Shown in pieces: positions 45,753 through 55,270 of a stretch of 64,000 nt of DNA. Each line of letters starts with the position of its first letter. Positions within the stretch are counted from its first letter, which is position 1. Source of the DNA: Bacteroidota bacterium (GTDB lineage: Bacteria > Bacteroidota > Bacteroidia > AKYH767-A > OLB10); the NCBI GenBank assembly GCA_016709725.1, contig JADJMG010000030.1:124001-188000 (forward strand). The letters are read 5' to 3'. The position numbers and the translations under genes are program-made. The notes under the pieces are model-generated. The model was not told the origin of the DNA and ran no database searches. It saw only the letters and a list, made by a program, of their open reading frames with translations.

Positions 45753-46127
45753 GTCTTAAACTATATTTTACAAAGATATAAAGTGCAAAATGAACTAATC
45801 CTATAAAATGCATGAAATAAATAGAATTGGGAATAAAAAGAGATTGGAACATTAAAATTCCTTGCCTATCCCCTCGCGATGCTTCGCGACCCCTCTCCAA
45901 TGGAGAGGGGAGTTTAAATATTCTATTTTCTAATAAAGATTTGAGGGAATAAATAAAATCGATTTCAATGTTATTCCAAGCCTCTCCCCCTGCCCCTCTC
46001 CAATGGAGAAGGGAGTTAAAGAAATTATTTTGTGAAAGGCATTCTAGGTAAATAGATAAATATTCTGCATTCTTATTCTCCCCTCTCCCCTTATTCCCCT
46101 CTCCATGGGAGAGGGGAGAATAAGAAA
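45753..46127. other. intergenic region dominated by CCCCTCTCC hairpins
   Basis: A 375-bp gap holding three copies of the CCCCTCTCC...GGAGAGGGG hairpin (listed separately) and a GCGATGCTTCGCG palindrome. A promoter-like TATCTTTG box (minus, 45771-45778) precedes the thioredoxin gene. No ORF supported. Confidence 0.5.
45890..46116. repeat. three CCCCTCTCC/GGAGAGGGG hairpin elements
   Basis: CCCCTCTCC-AAT-GGAGAGGGG at 45890-45910, an imperfect copy at 45993-46013 (right arm GGAGAAGGG), and CCCCTCTCC-ATG-GGAGAGGGG at 46096-46116. They are accompanied by the word CCTCTCCCCCTGCCCCTCTC or similar. This hairpin family is frequent in intergenic DNA of many bacteria. Confidence 0.8.
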
Positions 46128-49100
46128 TTATTTTGCGAAAGGCATTCTGCCAGGTGTATAAGGAGCTTTTAACTGATCGAGTGTGTTTTCGAGACCTTGC
46201 ATATCGGCACCAATGGATTTTAAATCTGCAATCACTTGTTTCAATTCCTTTTCTGCGATGGCAAATGATTTACGAAAAGTACCTGTAGGAGCCGTAGTCG
46301 TATTCCACATTCCATATTCAACAACTCCAATTCGGTCGTTGATTGAAGGAGCCGTTTCGAACTCACGTTTAGCGAGTGATCCATCGCCGAATAGTTTTAA
46401 GTTGATCGCATTCAATCGAACTTGAATATCATTCAAACTTTTCACAAGCGCCGGAGTAGTGCTTGGGGTTTCTATTAACGCTTGTTTTATGAACTTCAAT
46501 TTATTTCCAATTTCATTTCTATATTCATTTGTTCCACCTAATACTCTGCGCAATTCCGAAACCTCTTTACAGAAATCGTCATACGCTTTTTTATCGGTAG
46601 CAGTAAATGTATTTAAGTTTAAACTACGTAAGGAGAAAGGCTGCGCAGGAACTAATTCCGTGGTAATACCATCCTCCACTTTACTGAGCGTGACTGTATA
46701 ATTTCCGGGCAAGGCCAATGGTCCCACTGGATTTTGATCCCATGGATTGTTAGGATCCGGCTTGTAAAAATTAATAGGGTTCGAAGCAGCATATCGCAAA
46801 TCCCAATTAAGGCGCTTTAATCCTTTCTTAGGTGCAGTCTTTAAATTTCGTATAGGCGTACCGTTAGCATCCTTAATGATGAAAAGTAAATAGGGTTCTG
46901 TTTGATTATCTTCCAAACGAATGGAATCGGCAGATGGATAATAAACAGGTTCTCCTTTTTAATTTTTCCTTTCTCTATCTCTTGTCTCTTCTCTTTTATT
47001 GTTTTGATATCTTCTTTCAAATAATAAGTAAACACCGTTCCTTGCTTTGGATTTTCACAAGCATAAAAACCTTCTCCTAAAAATCCTTTTAATGGGAACC
47101 CATGCTCTTGATATTCGATAAACTGAACGCCTTCTTTAATAGGATAAATTAAAGCCATTTGATCTAAATCTTCTACTTTCATTTTACGCAAAGGGGAATA
47201 ATCATCTAAAATATAAAATCCTCTACCAAAAGTAGCAAGCACCAAATCACTTTCGCGCTCTTGAATTTCCATATCACGAACGGCTACAGTAGGTAGGCCA
47301 CCTTTCATCTGCACCCAACGATTGCCACCATTTATACTACAATAAACACCGAATTCTGTTCCAACAAATAGCAAGTTTTTATTGATTGGATCTTCCACCA
47401 TGCAATAAGTACTTCCTCTTTCAGGCAAGTTGTTGGAGATGGAAGACCAGGTGCGTCCACCATCAACACTTTTATAAATATACGGGGTGAAATCACCATA
47501 ACGATGATGATTGAACGTTGCATAGAATACATTTTTATCATGACGTGATGCCACAATTTGATTTACATAGGTTCGATCGGGTACACCGGGGAACGATTCT
47601 ATCTTCGACCAATTTTTTCCACCATCCGTGGTCACTTGAATGAGTCCATCATCCGTTCCTACTACCAAATGATTTTCATCGAAGGGAGATTCAGCAATTG
47701 AAACAAGTTGTCCGTAAATATCGGTCGACTGATTTTTTGCCACAGCATCCATACTCCACACTTTTCCCATCACGGGTAATTTATTTCGATCAATTTGACG
47801 TGACAAATCGCCACTGATCGCAATCCAATTTTCTCCGCGATCGTCGGTACGGAATAATTTATTGGCTCCAAAATAGAGTCGGGTATTCGTATGTTTTGAA
47901 ATGATGATGGGTGCGTCCCAATTCCATCGAAGTCCTGGTTCATTTTCACCTTCGACGGGTTTAATATCGAGGGCTTCTCCGCTTTTTTTATCGTAACGTA
48001 CTAGACCGCCGTATTGAGATTCAGAATAAACAATATTCGGATCCTTTGGATCTACCACGGTTTCAAATCCATCTCCACCAGTAGTAATTACCCAATCCAT
48101 GTTATGAATTCCGTTTGCGCTTTTTGTTCTGGAAGGTCCTCCTAATGTATTATTATCTTGCGTACCTCCGTAAACGTTATAAAATGGAGTTGCATTATCT
48201 ACTGCTACTTTATAAAACTGAGTGATGGGTAAATTGGATTTAAATTCCCAGTTCAATGCATAATCAAATGTCTCATATAATCCGCCATCACAACCTGCTA
48301 ATAAGTGATTGGTGTTTTTTGGATTTATCCAAAGCGCGTGATTATCGACATGCTTATATTTTTCACCGAGGGTTTTAAAAGTTTTACCCCCATCGGTAGA
48401 AACGGTGATGAAAAAATCCATTGAGAAAATTTTATCGACATCTTTCGGATCACAAAATATTTCTACGTAGTAATTTCCACTGGTATTTAAATCACCACGT
48501 CGCTCCCAACTAGCGCCGCGATCGGTAGAACGATAGGTTCCACCTTTCTTATCACTGGCCTCCACCATACAATACAACACATCGGGATTAACGGGTGATA
48601 CGCCCATTCCAATTCTTCCTAAATCAGTATCGGGTAAGCCCTTATTAATTTTATTCCAAGTAGCACCTGCGTCGGTACTTTTGTATATTCCTGATTCTGG
48701 TCCGCCGCTGATGTATGTGAATCCTTGACGACGACGTTGATGTGCGGTTGCATACAAAACATTATTATTTCTTGGATCCATGTGAATTTCGTTACAGCCT
48801 GTATGTTCACTCACTGATAAAATATTCTTCCATGTCTTCCCTCCATCTGTCGTTTTATAAATACCACGATCACCGCCAGCACTCCACAAGGGTCCGTAGG
48901 CTGCAACATAAACAACCTCCGAATTCGTGGGATCCACTACAATCATTCCGGTATGTTCAGAATTTTTCAGACCCATATTCTTCCAACTCTTTCCACCATC
49001 TTCCGATTTATAAACTCCATCGCCATAAGCGACGCTACGTTGATTATTATTTTCGCCAGTTCCTACCCAAACAACATTTGAGTTATTGGGATCGATGGTC

Positions 49101-49411
49101 ACACATCCAATCGAATAAGAACCTTCTTTATCAAAAACGGGTGTGTAGGTGATACCAGCATTCGTTGTTTTCCATACTCCACCCGAAGCTGCGGCCACAT
49201 AATACTCATTGATATTATTGGGATTCACTTCAACATCGGAAACACGACCACTCGTGACAGCAGGACCGATCGAACGGAAAGTAAATCCGCTAAGGACGCC
49301 TGAATTAAACACGGTATCTTTCGAAGCTGCTGTTCCTGCACTTTTCTTCTGTGAGAAGGATGGCATGACCACCAACAATAGTAGCCCTAATACAATAATT
49401 CTTTTAAACAT
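46128..49411 (-). CDS. sortilin/VPS10-like BNR-repeat protein, frameshifted
   Basis: Large exported beta-propeller protein, about 1094 residues when repaired. Signal peptide (IIVLGLLLLVVMPSFSQ). Repeated BNR/VPS10 blades carry STDGGKTF, TTDGGKTWKNI and SVDGGRTWSSISN, starting with GLSGFTFRSIGPAVTSGRVS-like sequence, which defines the WD40/YVTN/BNR-like exported family of Bacteroidota. After about residue 830 the first frame leaves the true sequence (KGKIKKENLF). The next frame gives GEPVYYPSADSIRLEDNQTE and continues to 46128. One missing base in the T5 run at 46956-46960 accounts for this. No T9SS tail is visible. Confidence 0.82.
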
Positions 49412-49606
49412 GATTTTGATATATTAATCGATTAATAGTTTACCATTTACTTTATCGTTTCACTTATAGATATGCAGATTTCACATCAAAAGCAACTAAG
49501 CTAAACGAAGAAAAGATATAGGGCTAAATTAATATTTTGAGGCATACAAAAAAGCTTCAACCGACAGGAAGTATAAAATCATCGACCAATAATAACAATG
49601 CAGGGT

Positions 49607-50206
49607 TTACTTTAAATAACCCTCTATCATTTTAATCATTTCCTGAAGCGTTTCCTCGTCATTTTGACGCATGGGAAATCCTTCTGTGGTCATTAAGATC
49701 TCATTTTTTTCATTGATCAGAACGGAGGTAGGATACGAGTTAACACCAAATTTAGATGAGATCGTATAGCATTTTGGACTCATCCCCGTACTCCCATCTT
49801 CTGGACATTCGGGAACAATGGGATAGCGAATAGATTCCGTACGATATCTTTTGGCTACTGCATTTCCAGAAACAGAATCAATGCTATTAAACAAAATTAA
49901 TTGAGACGGTGTATGCGGTGCAATGGCTAAAATTTGAAACTTAGTGCCTTTAAAATGATCATTTAACTTGTTGAGAACAGGAATTTCCTTCATGCAGGGA
50001 CCACATCCAATATAAAAAAAGCTAATGAACGTTATCTTATTTTTGAAGTATGTACTATCAATCATTTTGTCATCGATTGATTTTCCAGTAAAAATTGGCA
50101 TCTTAAAAACAGATTGTCCATTTACTGATCCGAAGAACATCGTAAACAAAACAAAATAAATTAAACGTTTATACATTATAGACAACTGCATCATTTGCTT
50201 TTTCAT
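49607..50206 (-). CDS. TlpA-like thioredoxin / redoxin
   Basis: Exported thiol-disulfide protein of 199 residues. A signal or anchor segment is at about 13-30 (LIYFVLFTMFFGSVNG). The thioredoxin core reads ITFISFFYIGCGPCMKEIPV with the CGPC active site at about 69-72. Later YPTSVLINEKNEILMTTEGF has the cis-proline (SYPTS) opposite the active site. It is probably a TlpA/ResA-type periplasmic reductant. Its start overlaps the MFS gene's stop by 4 bp. Confidence 0.85.
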   Translation of the reverse strand: MKKQMMQLSIMYKRLIYFVLFTMFFGSVNGQSVFKMPIFTGKSIDDKMIDSTYFKNKITFISFFYIGCGPCMKEIPVLNKLNDHFKGTKFQILAIAPHTPSQLILFNSIDSVSGNAVAKRYRTESIRYPIVPECPEDGSTGMSPKCYTISSKFGVNSYPTSVLINEKNEILMTTEGFPMRQNDEETLQEMIKMIEGYLK

Positions 50207-51417
50207 TTAATAAATCTTCCCGATAAAGTTCTCCATGCTAGAAATCCACTGATTGAAACTAAGATTGCTCCCATCATAAATGCTGCACCTGGAAAATAAA
50301 CGAGACCATTCTTTCTAGTAAAAAAAGCAAATAGATTAGTCATCAAAGGTGGGCCAATAATAGAAGTCACGCTGATTAAGCTGGTGAGAGCTCCTTGTAG
50401 TTCGCCCTGTTCATTTGCGGGCACTTGATTAGAAATTATTCCTTGAAGTGATGGCCCAGCAATTCCACCTAAGCAATATGGAATCAAGAAAACGAACATC
50501 ATCCATCCTTGATTGCTAAAAGCAAACAAGGATAAACCGACAGTGTACATCATCATTCCTACATACACGGATCGGTTTGGACCGAGTCGAGGATTAATAA
50601 CACGAATTAATCCACCCTGTACGATGGCAACACAGAGTCCAGCCATTCCTAAAGAATAACCTACCATGGCTTTACTCCAACTAAATCGCTCAATGGTAAA
50701 AAATGTCCACGTGCTTTGCACGGCATGAGCGGCGATATAAACTAATACTAACGAAGCTACCAATCCCAAAATAACTGGATAGCGTCCTAAATGTTTTAAG
50801 GAGCCGATGGGGTTTGCTCTTTTCCATTCAAATTTTCTTCTGTTCTCAACGCTCAATGATTCGGGCAACACAAAATAACCATACACCCAATTTAAAAACG
50901 TCAATCCAGCGGCGGCGAAGAAGGGAATGCGAGAACCAAACTCACCCAAAACACCACCGATTACTGGGCCCACAATAAATCCTATTCCAAAGGCCATGCC
51001 CACAATACCAAAATTCTGCGCACGTTTTTCGGGAGTACTGATATCTGCTATATAAGCTGTAGCGGTGGTAATACTTGCGCCACAAATACCTGCTAATAGT
51101 CTTCCAACAAATAACCAACCAATGGTGGGAGCGAAAGCAAGAAACAGATAATCCAATCCAAAACCAAAAAGAGAAATCAATAAAATGGGTCTTCTGCCGT
51201 AACGATCACTTAGTCCACCTAAGATTGGAGAAAACAAAAATTGCATGATGGCATAAGCAAACATCATCCAACCTCCATACTTAGAAGCATCGCTAATGGT
51301 GCCGCCTGTTAATTCTTGGATGAGTGCTGGTAATACTGGTAAAATAATTCCCAGTCCAATAATATCCACCAGCATGGTCACAAAAATAAAAGGGAGTGCT
51401 GGTTTATTGCTTTTCAT
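50203..51417 (-). CDS. MFS transporter (TetA / TCR-like family)
   Basis: Twelve-helix major facilitator of 404 residues. The start KSNKPALPFIFVTMLVDIIG has the D-x-x-G of helix 1. The loop 2-3 motif A is GGLSDRYGRRPILLISLFG at about 66-84. Helix 5 motif C-like GIGFIVGPVIGGVLGEFG lies at about 143-160, a signature of drug:proton antiporters. This is the TetA-like subgroup (TCR/Tet); substrate unknown. It is followed by a TlpA-like gene with translational overlap. Confidence 0.88.
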   Translation of the reverse strand: MKSNKPALPFIFVTMLVDIIGLGIILPVLPALIQELTGGTISDASKYGGWMMFAYAIMQFLFSPILGGLSDRYGRRPILLISLFGFGLDYLFLAFAPTIGWLFVGRLLAGICGASITTATAYIADISTPEKRAQNFGIVGMAFGIGFIVGPVIGGVLGEFGSRIPFFAAAGLTFLNWVYGYFVLPESLSVENRRKFEWKRANPIGSLKHLGRYPVILGLVASLVLVYIAAHAVQSTWTFFTIERFSWSKAMVGYSLGMAGLCVAIVQGGLIRVINPRLGPNRSVYVGMMMYTVGLSLFAFSNQGWMMFVFLIPYCLGGIAGPSLQGIISNQVPANEQGELQGALTSLISVTSIIGPPLMTNLFAFFTRKNGLVYFPGAAFMMGAILVSISGFLAWRTLSGRFIK

Positions 51418-51494
51418 TTATTCGGGTATTCAACTAAAGAGTATTATTTATAAAAATGAAAAACTAAGATTTATAAGTTAAAACTTCCTAAAAC

Positions 51495-51533
51495 AAAGAC
51501 AGCATAAAAACAATTTGTCTTTATGCTGTCTTT
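51495..51533 (-). terminator. strong hairpin downstream of the DUF1579 gene
   Basis: AAAGACAGCATAAA (51495-51508) and TTTATGCTGTCTTT (51520-51533) form a perfect 14-bp stem; A/T runs flank both sides, so it may work in both directions. Confidence 0.7.
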
Positions 51534-51547
51534 CTTATGAATAGAAA

Positions 51548-52078
51548 TTAATTTTTCTTCATCACTATTTTCATAGTAAGAAATTCTTTACCGGCAGGCG
51601 GTGTATTATACATTTCCATGATCATTTCGCTATCACTAGTCTGAGTAATAATTTCACGAACCTTTGTCATTTTCCCTGTGACAAAATCAGGCATTTCTCC
51701 AACAAAGGCAATACCTTTTGTTTTAGGATCCATCGTTCCTGTAGTATACAATAATCCAGTACTCATATTATCAACCCAAGAAGAATAATATTTTTTAGCT
51801 GCATTATCAAATGCAACTAACCCAATTCCATGAAACGGCATTCCTGCAAATTCCCCGACGTGGGTAGATTGTTGATAGCGTCCTTCCAAAATCATTTCAA
51901 TTTGAACTTTTGCAGAGCTTAACATGGGTTCAGCACCTTCATGAGACCATATAGTAATTTCTTCAGACCAGTTTCCTGATTGGTTATTTAACATTTCATG
52001 TTCTTGGCCTGGAGTCATGTATGCCATCCATTTCGCATTCATTTCGTCGCTATTCATTTCACCAGCTTCATTTTTCAC
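51548..52078 (-). CDS. DUF1579 domain protein (N-terminus uncertain)
   Basis: The DUF1579 fold is seen as WMAYMTPGQEHEMLNNQSGN, then WSEEITIWSHEGAEP, EGRYQQSTHVGEFAGMPFHG and VDNMSTGLLYTTGTMD, ending KIVMKKN. Function of the family unknown. The listed start is the GTG at 52078, but the same frame continues upstream through a Lys/Ala/Pro-rich linker (KSAPEKAVPEKAAPAKAKTP and so on), and a signal-peptide-like stretch near an ATG at 52249 is broken into other frames. The gene's 5' part thus appears to carry two or more indels; a T8 run at 52239-52246 is one candidate site. Confidence 0.7.
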   Translation of the reverse strand: MKNEAGEMNSDEMNAKWMAYMTPGQEHEMLNNQSGNWSEEITIWSHEGAEPMLSSAKVQIEMILEGRYQQSTHVGEFAGMPFHGIGLVAFDNAAKKYYSSWVDNMSTGLLYTTGTMDPKTKGIAFVGEMPDFVTGKMTKVREIITQTSDSEMIMEMYNTPPAGKEFLTMKIVMKKN

Positions 52079-52305
52079 TTCCTTAGGTGTTGATAGCTCA
52101 TTAGACTTCGTAGCTTTTTCTTTCGGAGTCTTAGCTTTCGCGGGTGCTGCCTTTTCTGGTACCGCCTTTTCAGGAGCTGACTTCTTGCGTTTGGGAATAA
52201 GAATTAAATCCCAAACTCATCAATAGACAAAGTTATTATTTTTTTTCATGGTAGTTAATATATTTTCCAATACAAATGTACAAAAAAGATTCGAATTCAA
52301 TTAGT

Positions 52306-52650
52306 CTATTCAAACTCTAGATACTTAGAAGAAAGTTTCGCTGGAGCTACAAAGCAATAAGCGCTAGTCAGTATGTCTTTAAACATATCTTTCCTAATTT
52401 TTTTCAAACTAATTAATGTCCATCCCTGCTTTCCCCATGCATTGGGTACGGGGTATATCACCTCTTTTTTAAATGAACAGAACACATCTTGATCAACCGG
52501 AGATAATCGAACACAAGCACGATTGTGTTCAAGATTCAGCGTTGCAAAAATTTTTCCTTTTACACGAAATGATGTTTTATCAAAATGAGGTTCTTCCGAA
52601 GTTTCTTCAAAAGAAAGCGCCAATTTTCTTACTTCGTCTTTGCTAATCAT
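52306..52650 (-). CDS. MmcQ/YjbR family DNA-binding protein
   Basis: A 114-residue member of the MmcQ/YjbR (CyaY-like) fold. It starts KDEVRKLALSFEETSEEPHF with the family's PEaxxxxHF/xxxSF pattern, then FRVKGKIFATLNLEHNRACV, and ends with WTLISLKKIRKDMFKDILTS. The fold binds nucleic acid in some members; function unproven. It lies between the DUF1579 and cytochrome c genes, all on the minus strand. Confidence 0.85.
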   Translation of the reverse strand: MISKDEVRKLALSFEETSEEPHFDKTSFRVKGKIFATLNLEHNRACVRLSPVDQDVFCSFKKEVIYPVPNAWGKQGWTLISLKKIRKDMFKDILTSAYCFVAPAKLSSKYLEFE

Positions 52651-52666
52651 TCAATAAAAGTATGCT

Positions 52667-53638
52667 TTACTTTGCAGAAATCAAAACGGGTCCTGTATTA
52701 TTAGTCACAGGTGGAATTGATTGAAGATATCGGTAAATTGCTTTAAGTTCTAAGTCAGACAAATTCAAAAATTGACCCCACGGCATCATACTTTCTTTAA
52801 TTATCTTTCCTTTTCTAAAACGTTGAATGAATTCCTGCTCTGTCCAATTCGCTAATCTTCCTGTGGTAGGATCGGTAGTAATATTTGGTGAAACGAGTAT
52901 TAATTCTGGATTTGTTTCACAAGGCATCTTAAATCCTCCTGCATAGAAAGGGCCCACATATTTTCCTGTTTTCATATCTCTATCGGTATGACAGCCTCTG
53001 CAATTTGCAACCGATTGTGCTAAATATTTTCCATATTCAATAGATGAATCTGGTTTCACCACTACTTGAATTTCTTCACTTGGTCCAACTGGAGTAATTA
53101 CAAATGCTTTTAAAATATTTCCAAGCAGTTTCCATTCAGATCTTGGAACTTCATTCTTTACGGGATCAACAGTTCGTAAGTAAGAAATAATTGCTGTTAA
53201 ATCCGAATCACTTAAATTTTGAAACGGCATGAACTCAAGTAAAGCACGGCCATCATACCCTACCATATGACGCAAGGAGCGTGCAAGGACACTATCTGGC
53301 CAACTACCAATTCCTGTTTCTTTATCGGAAGTAATGTTAGGTGTAATAATTTTCGCTGGCGGGATATCAAAAATATGTCCACCTGACAACGGAACAATTT
53401 CGCCTTGTTCTATTGCATCCACCATCTCCACCGGGGCATGACAATAGGCACAGTGTGCGGCACCATATACCAATGCTTTACCACGTTGAATGACTAAGCT
53501 ATCCTGTACGGCATGAATTTGGGGATAAGGAGCATCGAAAGTTCGATCCTTTTTCACGAACACTACAGCGGCTAATACAACGACAAATAGCAGCAGAAAA
53601 AGACCAATCCATTTAAAGATTTTTAGGATAATAATCAT
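52667..53638 (-). CDS. membrane-anchored dihaem cytochrome c
   Basis: A 323-residue protein with an N-terminal transmembrane anchor (WIGLFLLLFVVVLAAVVFV, about 10-28) and two cytochrome c domains. The haem sites are CAYCH (about 62-66) and CRGCH (about 213-217). Downstream segments such as TSDKETGIGSWPDSVLARSL and TTDPTTGRLANWTEQEFIQR are the repeated motif of the alcohol or aldehyde dehydrogenase cytochrome subunit type, and MPFQNLSDSDLTAIISYLRT and MPWGQFLNLSDLELKAIYRY give the Met ligands. It probably carries electrons to a periplasmic or oxidase partner; no dehydrogenase is adjacent. Confidence 0.88.
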   Translation of the reverse strand: MIIILKIFKWIGLFLLLFVVVLAAVVFVKKDRTFDAPYPQIHAVQDSLVIQRGKALVYGAAHCAYCHAPVEMVDAIEQGEIVPLSGGHIFDIPPAKIITPNITSDKETGIGSWPDSVLARSLRHMVGYDGRALLEFMPFQNLSDSDLTAIISYLRTVDPVKNEVPRSEWKLLGNILKAFVITPVGPSEEIQVVVKPDSSIEYGKYLAQSVANCRGCHTDRDMKTGKYVGPFYAGGFKMPCETNPELILVSPNITTDPTTGRLANWTEQEFIQRFRKGKIIKESMMPWGQFLNLSDLELKAIYRYLQSIPPVTNNTGPVLISAK

Positions 53639-53760
53639 TATGAATAGTTTTACATATTACATCCGAAATTTAAAATAAATACTCGGAGGTGTCAATCCAT
53701 AAACAATCATCATCCAATCATTTCTTGAAATTATCCTCTAATTACAGCATGATTTCCGCT

Positions 53761-55005
53761 CTATTTTCTAAACGAAGCTTTTCTTCCAGCTGCATTTCGT
53801 GATGGCGCTGAGGGAGCAGGTTTGCGAGATCCTTGACGATTTTTTGCAGCTAATGCAGGATCGGGTGCGAGTAATACTCCATCTTGTAAAAATTTATGTT
53901 TGCGAATAATTTCCAATTCTTCGCCGTATTTTTTTATCAGTTCTTTTTCGACATCTCCATCATCATAGCCTCGGAAGCTAACGGAAACCCCTTCTCTACC
54001 GGCCCGACCTGTACGACCAATTCGATGCACATACGTTTCTCCATCAGCAGGCATATCAAAATTGATTACTAAATCCAATTCTTTTACATCAATTCCACGA
54101 GAAGCCAAATCGGTTGCCACTAAAATTTTTAAGCTGTGTGCTTTAAAAGATTGCAATGCTTTCTCTCGTTGATTTTGCGATTTATCGCCATGAATAGCTT
54201 GTGCAGGATGACCTTCTTTCGTTAACACTTTGGATAAGCGATCGGCGCCTCTTTTTGTTCTTGTAAAAATTAATGCTTGCTCGGCAGGTTCTTTCTCCAA
54301 CACATCCAACAATAAATGTTGACGTTGATCGCGGTTCACATAATACATGCGTTGACGAATTTTAGGAAGATTATTTTCATCAGCTACAATTTGAACTCTA
54401 ACGGGATCGGACATGTGCTTTTCTGCCATTGTGCGAATATCAGCGGGCATGGTAGCACTGAATAATAATGTTTGACGTTTCTTTGGAAGCAATCCAAGAA
54501 TTTTATTTAAGTCTCGAGCAAAGCCCATATCAAGCATACGATCACACTCATCCAACACCAACACATCTACTTCACCCAATCGCAAATGACCCTGATTGTA
54601 CAAGTCGATTAATCGACCAGGCGTCGCAATTACGATTGCGGGATGACGTCTTAATTCTTGTTCTTGATTTCTTTGACCTACTCCGCCATAGATGAGCGCC
54701 ATCCTAAATGGCAATGATTTTCCATAAGCACTGAAGTTATCGTAGATCTGAATTGCTAGTTCACGAGTAGGGGCTAACACTAAAACTTTAATTCCTTTTG
54801 GAGGTGTTGATTTTCCCAAAATATGTAAGATGGGCAATGCGAAAGCAGCGGTTTTTCCGGTTCCTGTTTGTGCTAAAGAAAGCACATCTCTGCCTGCCAT
54901 TACCGCCGGAATGGTTTGTTCTTGAACGGGGGTAGGCTCGCGGTACCCTTTTTCATGTAATGCTTCTAAAATTTGAGGAAGCAATTTTAAGTCACTAAAT
55001 TTCAT
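53761..55005 (-). CDS. DEAD-box RNA helicase, RhlE-like
   Basis: ATP-dependent RNA helicase of 414 residues. Motifs in order: Q motif (FSDLKLLPQILEALHEKGYR with PVQEQTIP), motif I AQTGTGKT at about 45-52, Ia PTRELAIQ, Ib TPGRL, motif II DECD (VLVLDECDRMLDMGF), motif III SAT, then IV-VI including ATDLASRGIDV and HRIGRTGRAGREG. DECD replaces the standard DEAD, an uncommon but known variant. A basic, Arg/Ala/Pro/Ser-rich C-terminal tail follows (after about 375). It acts in ribosome assembly or cold adaptation in relatives. A promoter about 150 bp upstream suggests a long leader. Confidence 0.93.
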   Translation of the reverse strand: MKFSDLKLLPQILEALHEKGYREPTPVQEQTIPAVMAGRDVLSLAQTGTGKTAAFALPILHILGKSTPPKGIKVLVLAPTRELAIQIYDNFSAYGKSLPFRMALIYGGVGQRNQEQELRRHPAIVIATPGRLIDLYNQGHLRLGEVDVLVLDECDRMLDMGFARDLNKILGLLPKKRQTLLFSATMPADIRTMAEKHMSDPVRVQIVADENNLPKIRQRMYYVNRDQRQHLLLDVLEKEPAEQALIFTRTKRGADRLSKVLTKEGHPAQAIHGDKSQNQREKALQSFKAHSLKILVATDLASRGIDVKELDLVINFDMPADGETYVHRIGRTGRAGREGVSVSFRGYDDGDVEKELIKKYGEELEIIRKHKFLQDGVLLAPDPALAAKNRQGSRKPAPSAPSRNAAGRKASFRK

Positions 55006-55154
55006 AATTAATTAATACCCATACGTTTAAAACCATGAAATTCGATCATGATTGCGGATGAGTGGCCTTAGGGCAATTTCTATTAAAACCGGGAGGGTTT
55101 GCGTGTGTGAAGAAATCTCTTGCATCAACGATAGAAACCACGCTTCTGATGGCA

Positions 55155-55185
55155 CAAAGATACGGAATATTGAGGGCAGATGCAA
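55155..55185 (-). promoter_or_regulatory. putative promoter of the DEAD-box helicase gene (TTG-N20-TATCTTTG)
   Basis: On the minus strand TATCTTTG (55155-55162) with TTG 20 bp upstream (55183-55185) fits the Bacteroidota promoter consensus well. It lies about 150 bp before the helicase ATG, implying a 5' untranslated leader of roughly 140 nt. Confidence 0.55.
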
Positions 55186-55270
55186 CCCGCTTGCTTTTTG
55201 TCATTCAATACGGCAACACATGAAACCTTTTACATGCTTGATCGTAGAATAAAACTTCAATAAAAACACA

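Noticed and set aside
52017..52226. Hydrophobic plus-strand ORF (69 codons)
   Set aside because: Antisense of the Lys/Ala/Pro linker of the DUF1579 gene; no independent support.
55052..55252. 66-codon ORF upstream of the glycine-rich protein
   Set aside because: No recognisable domain; it overlaps the leader and promoter of the helicase on the other strand.
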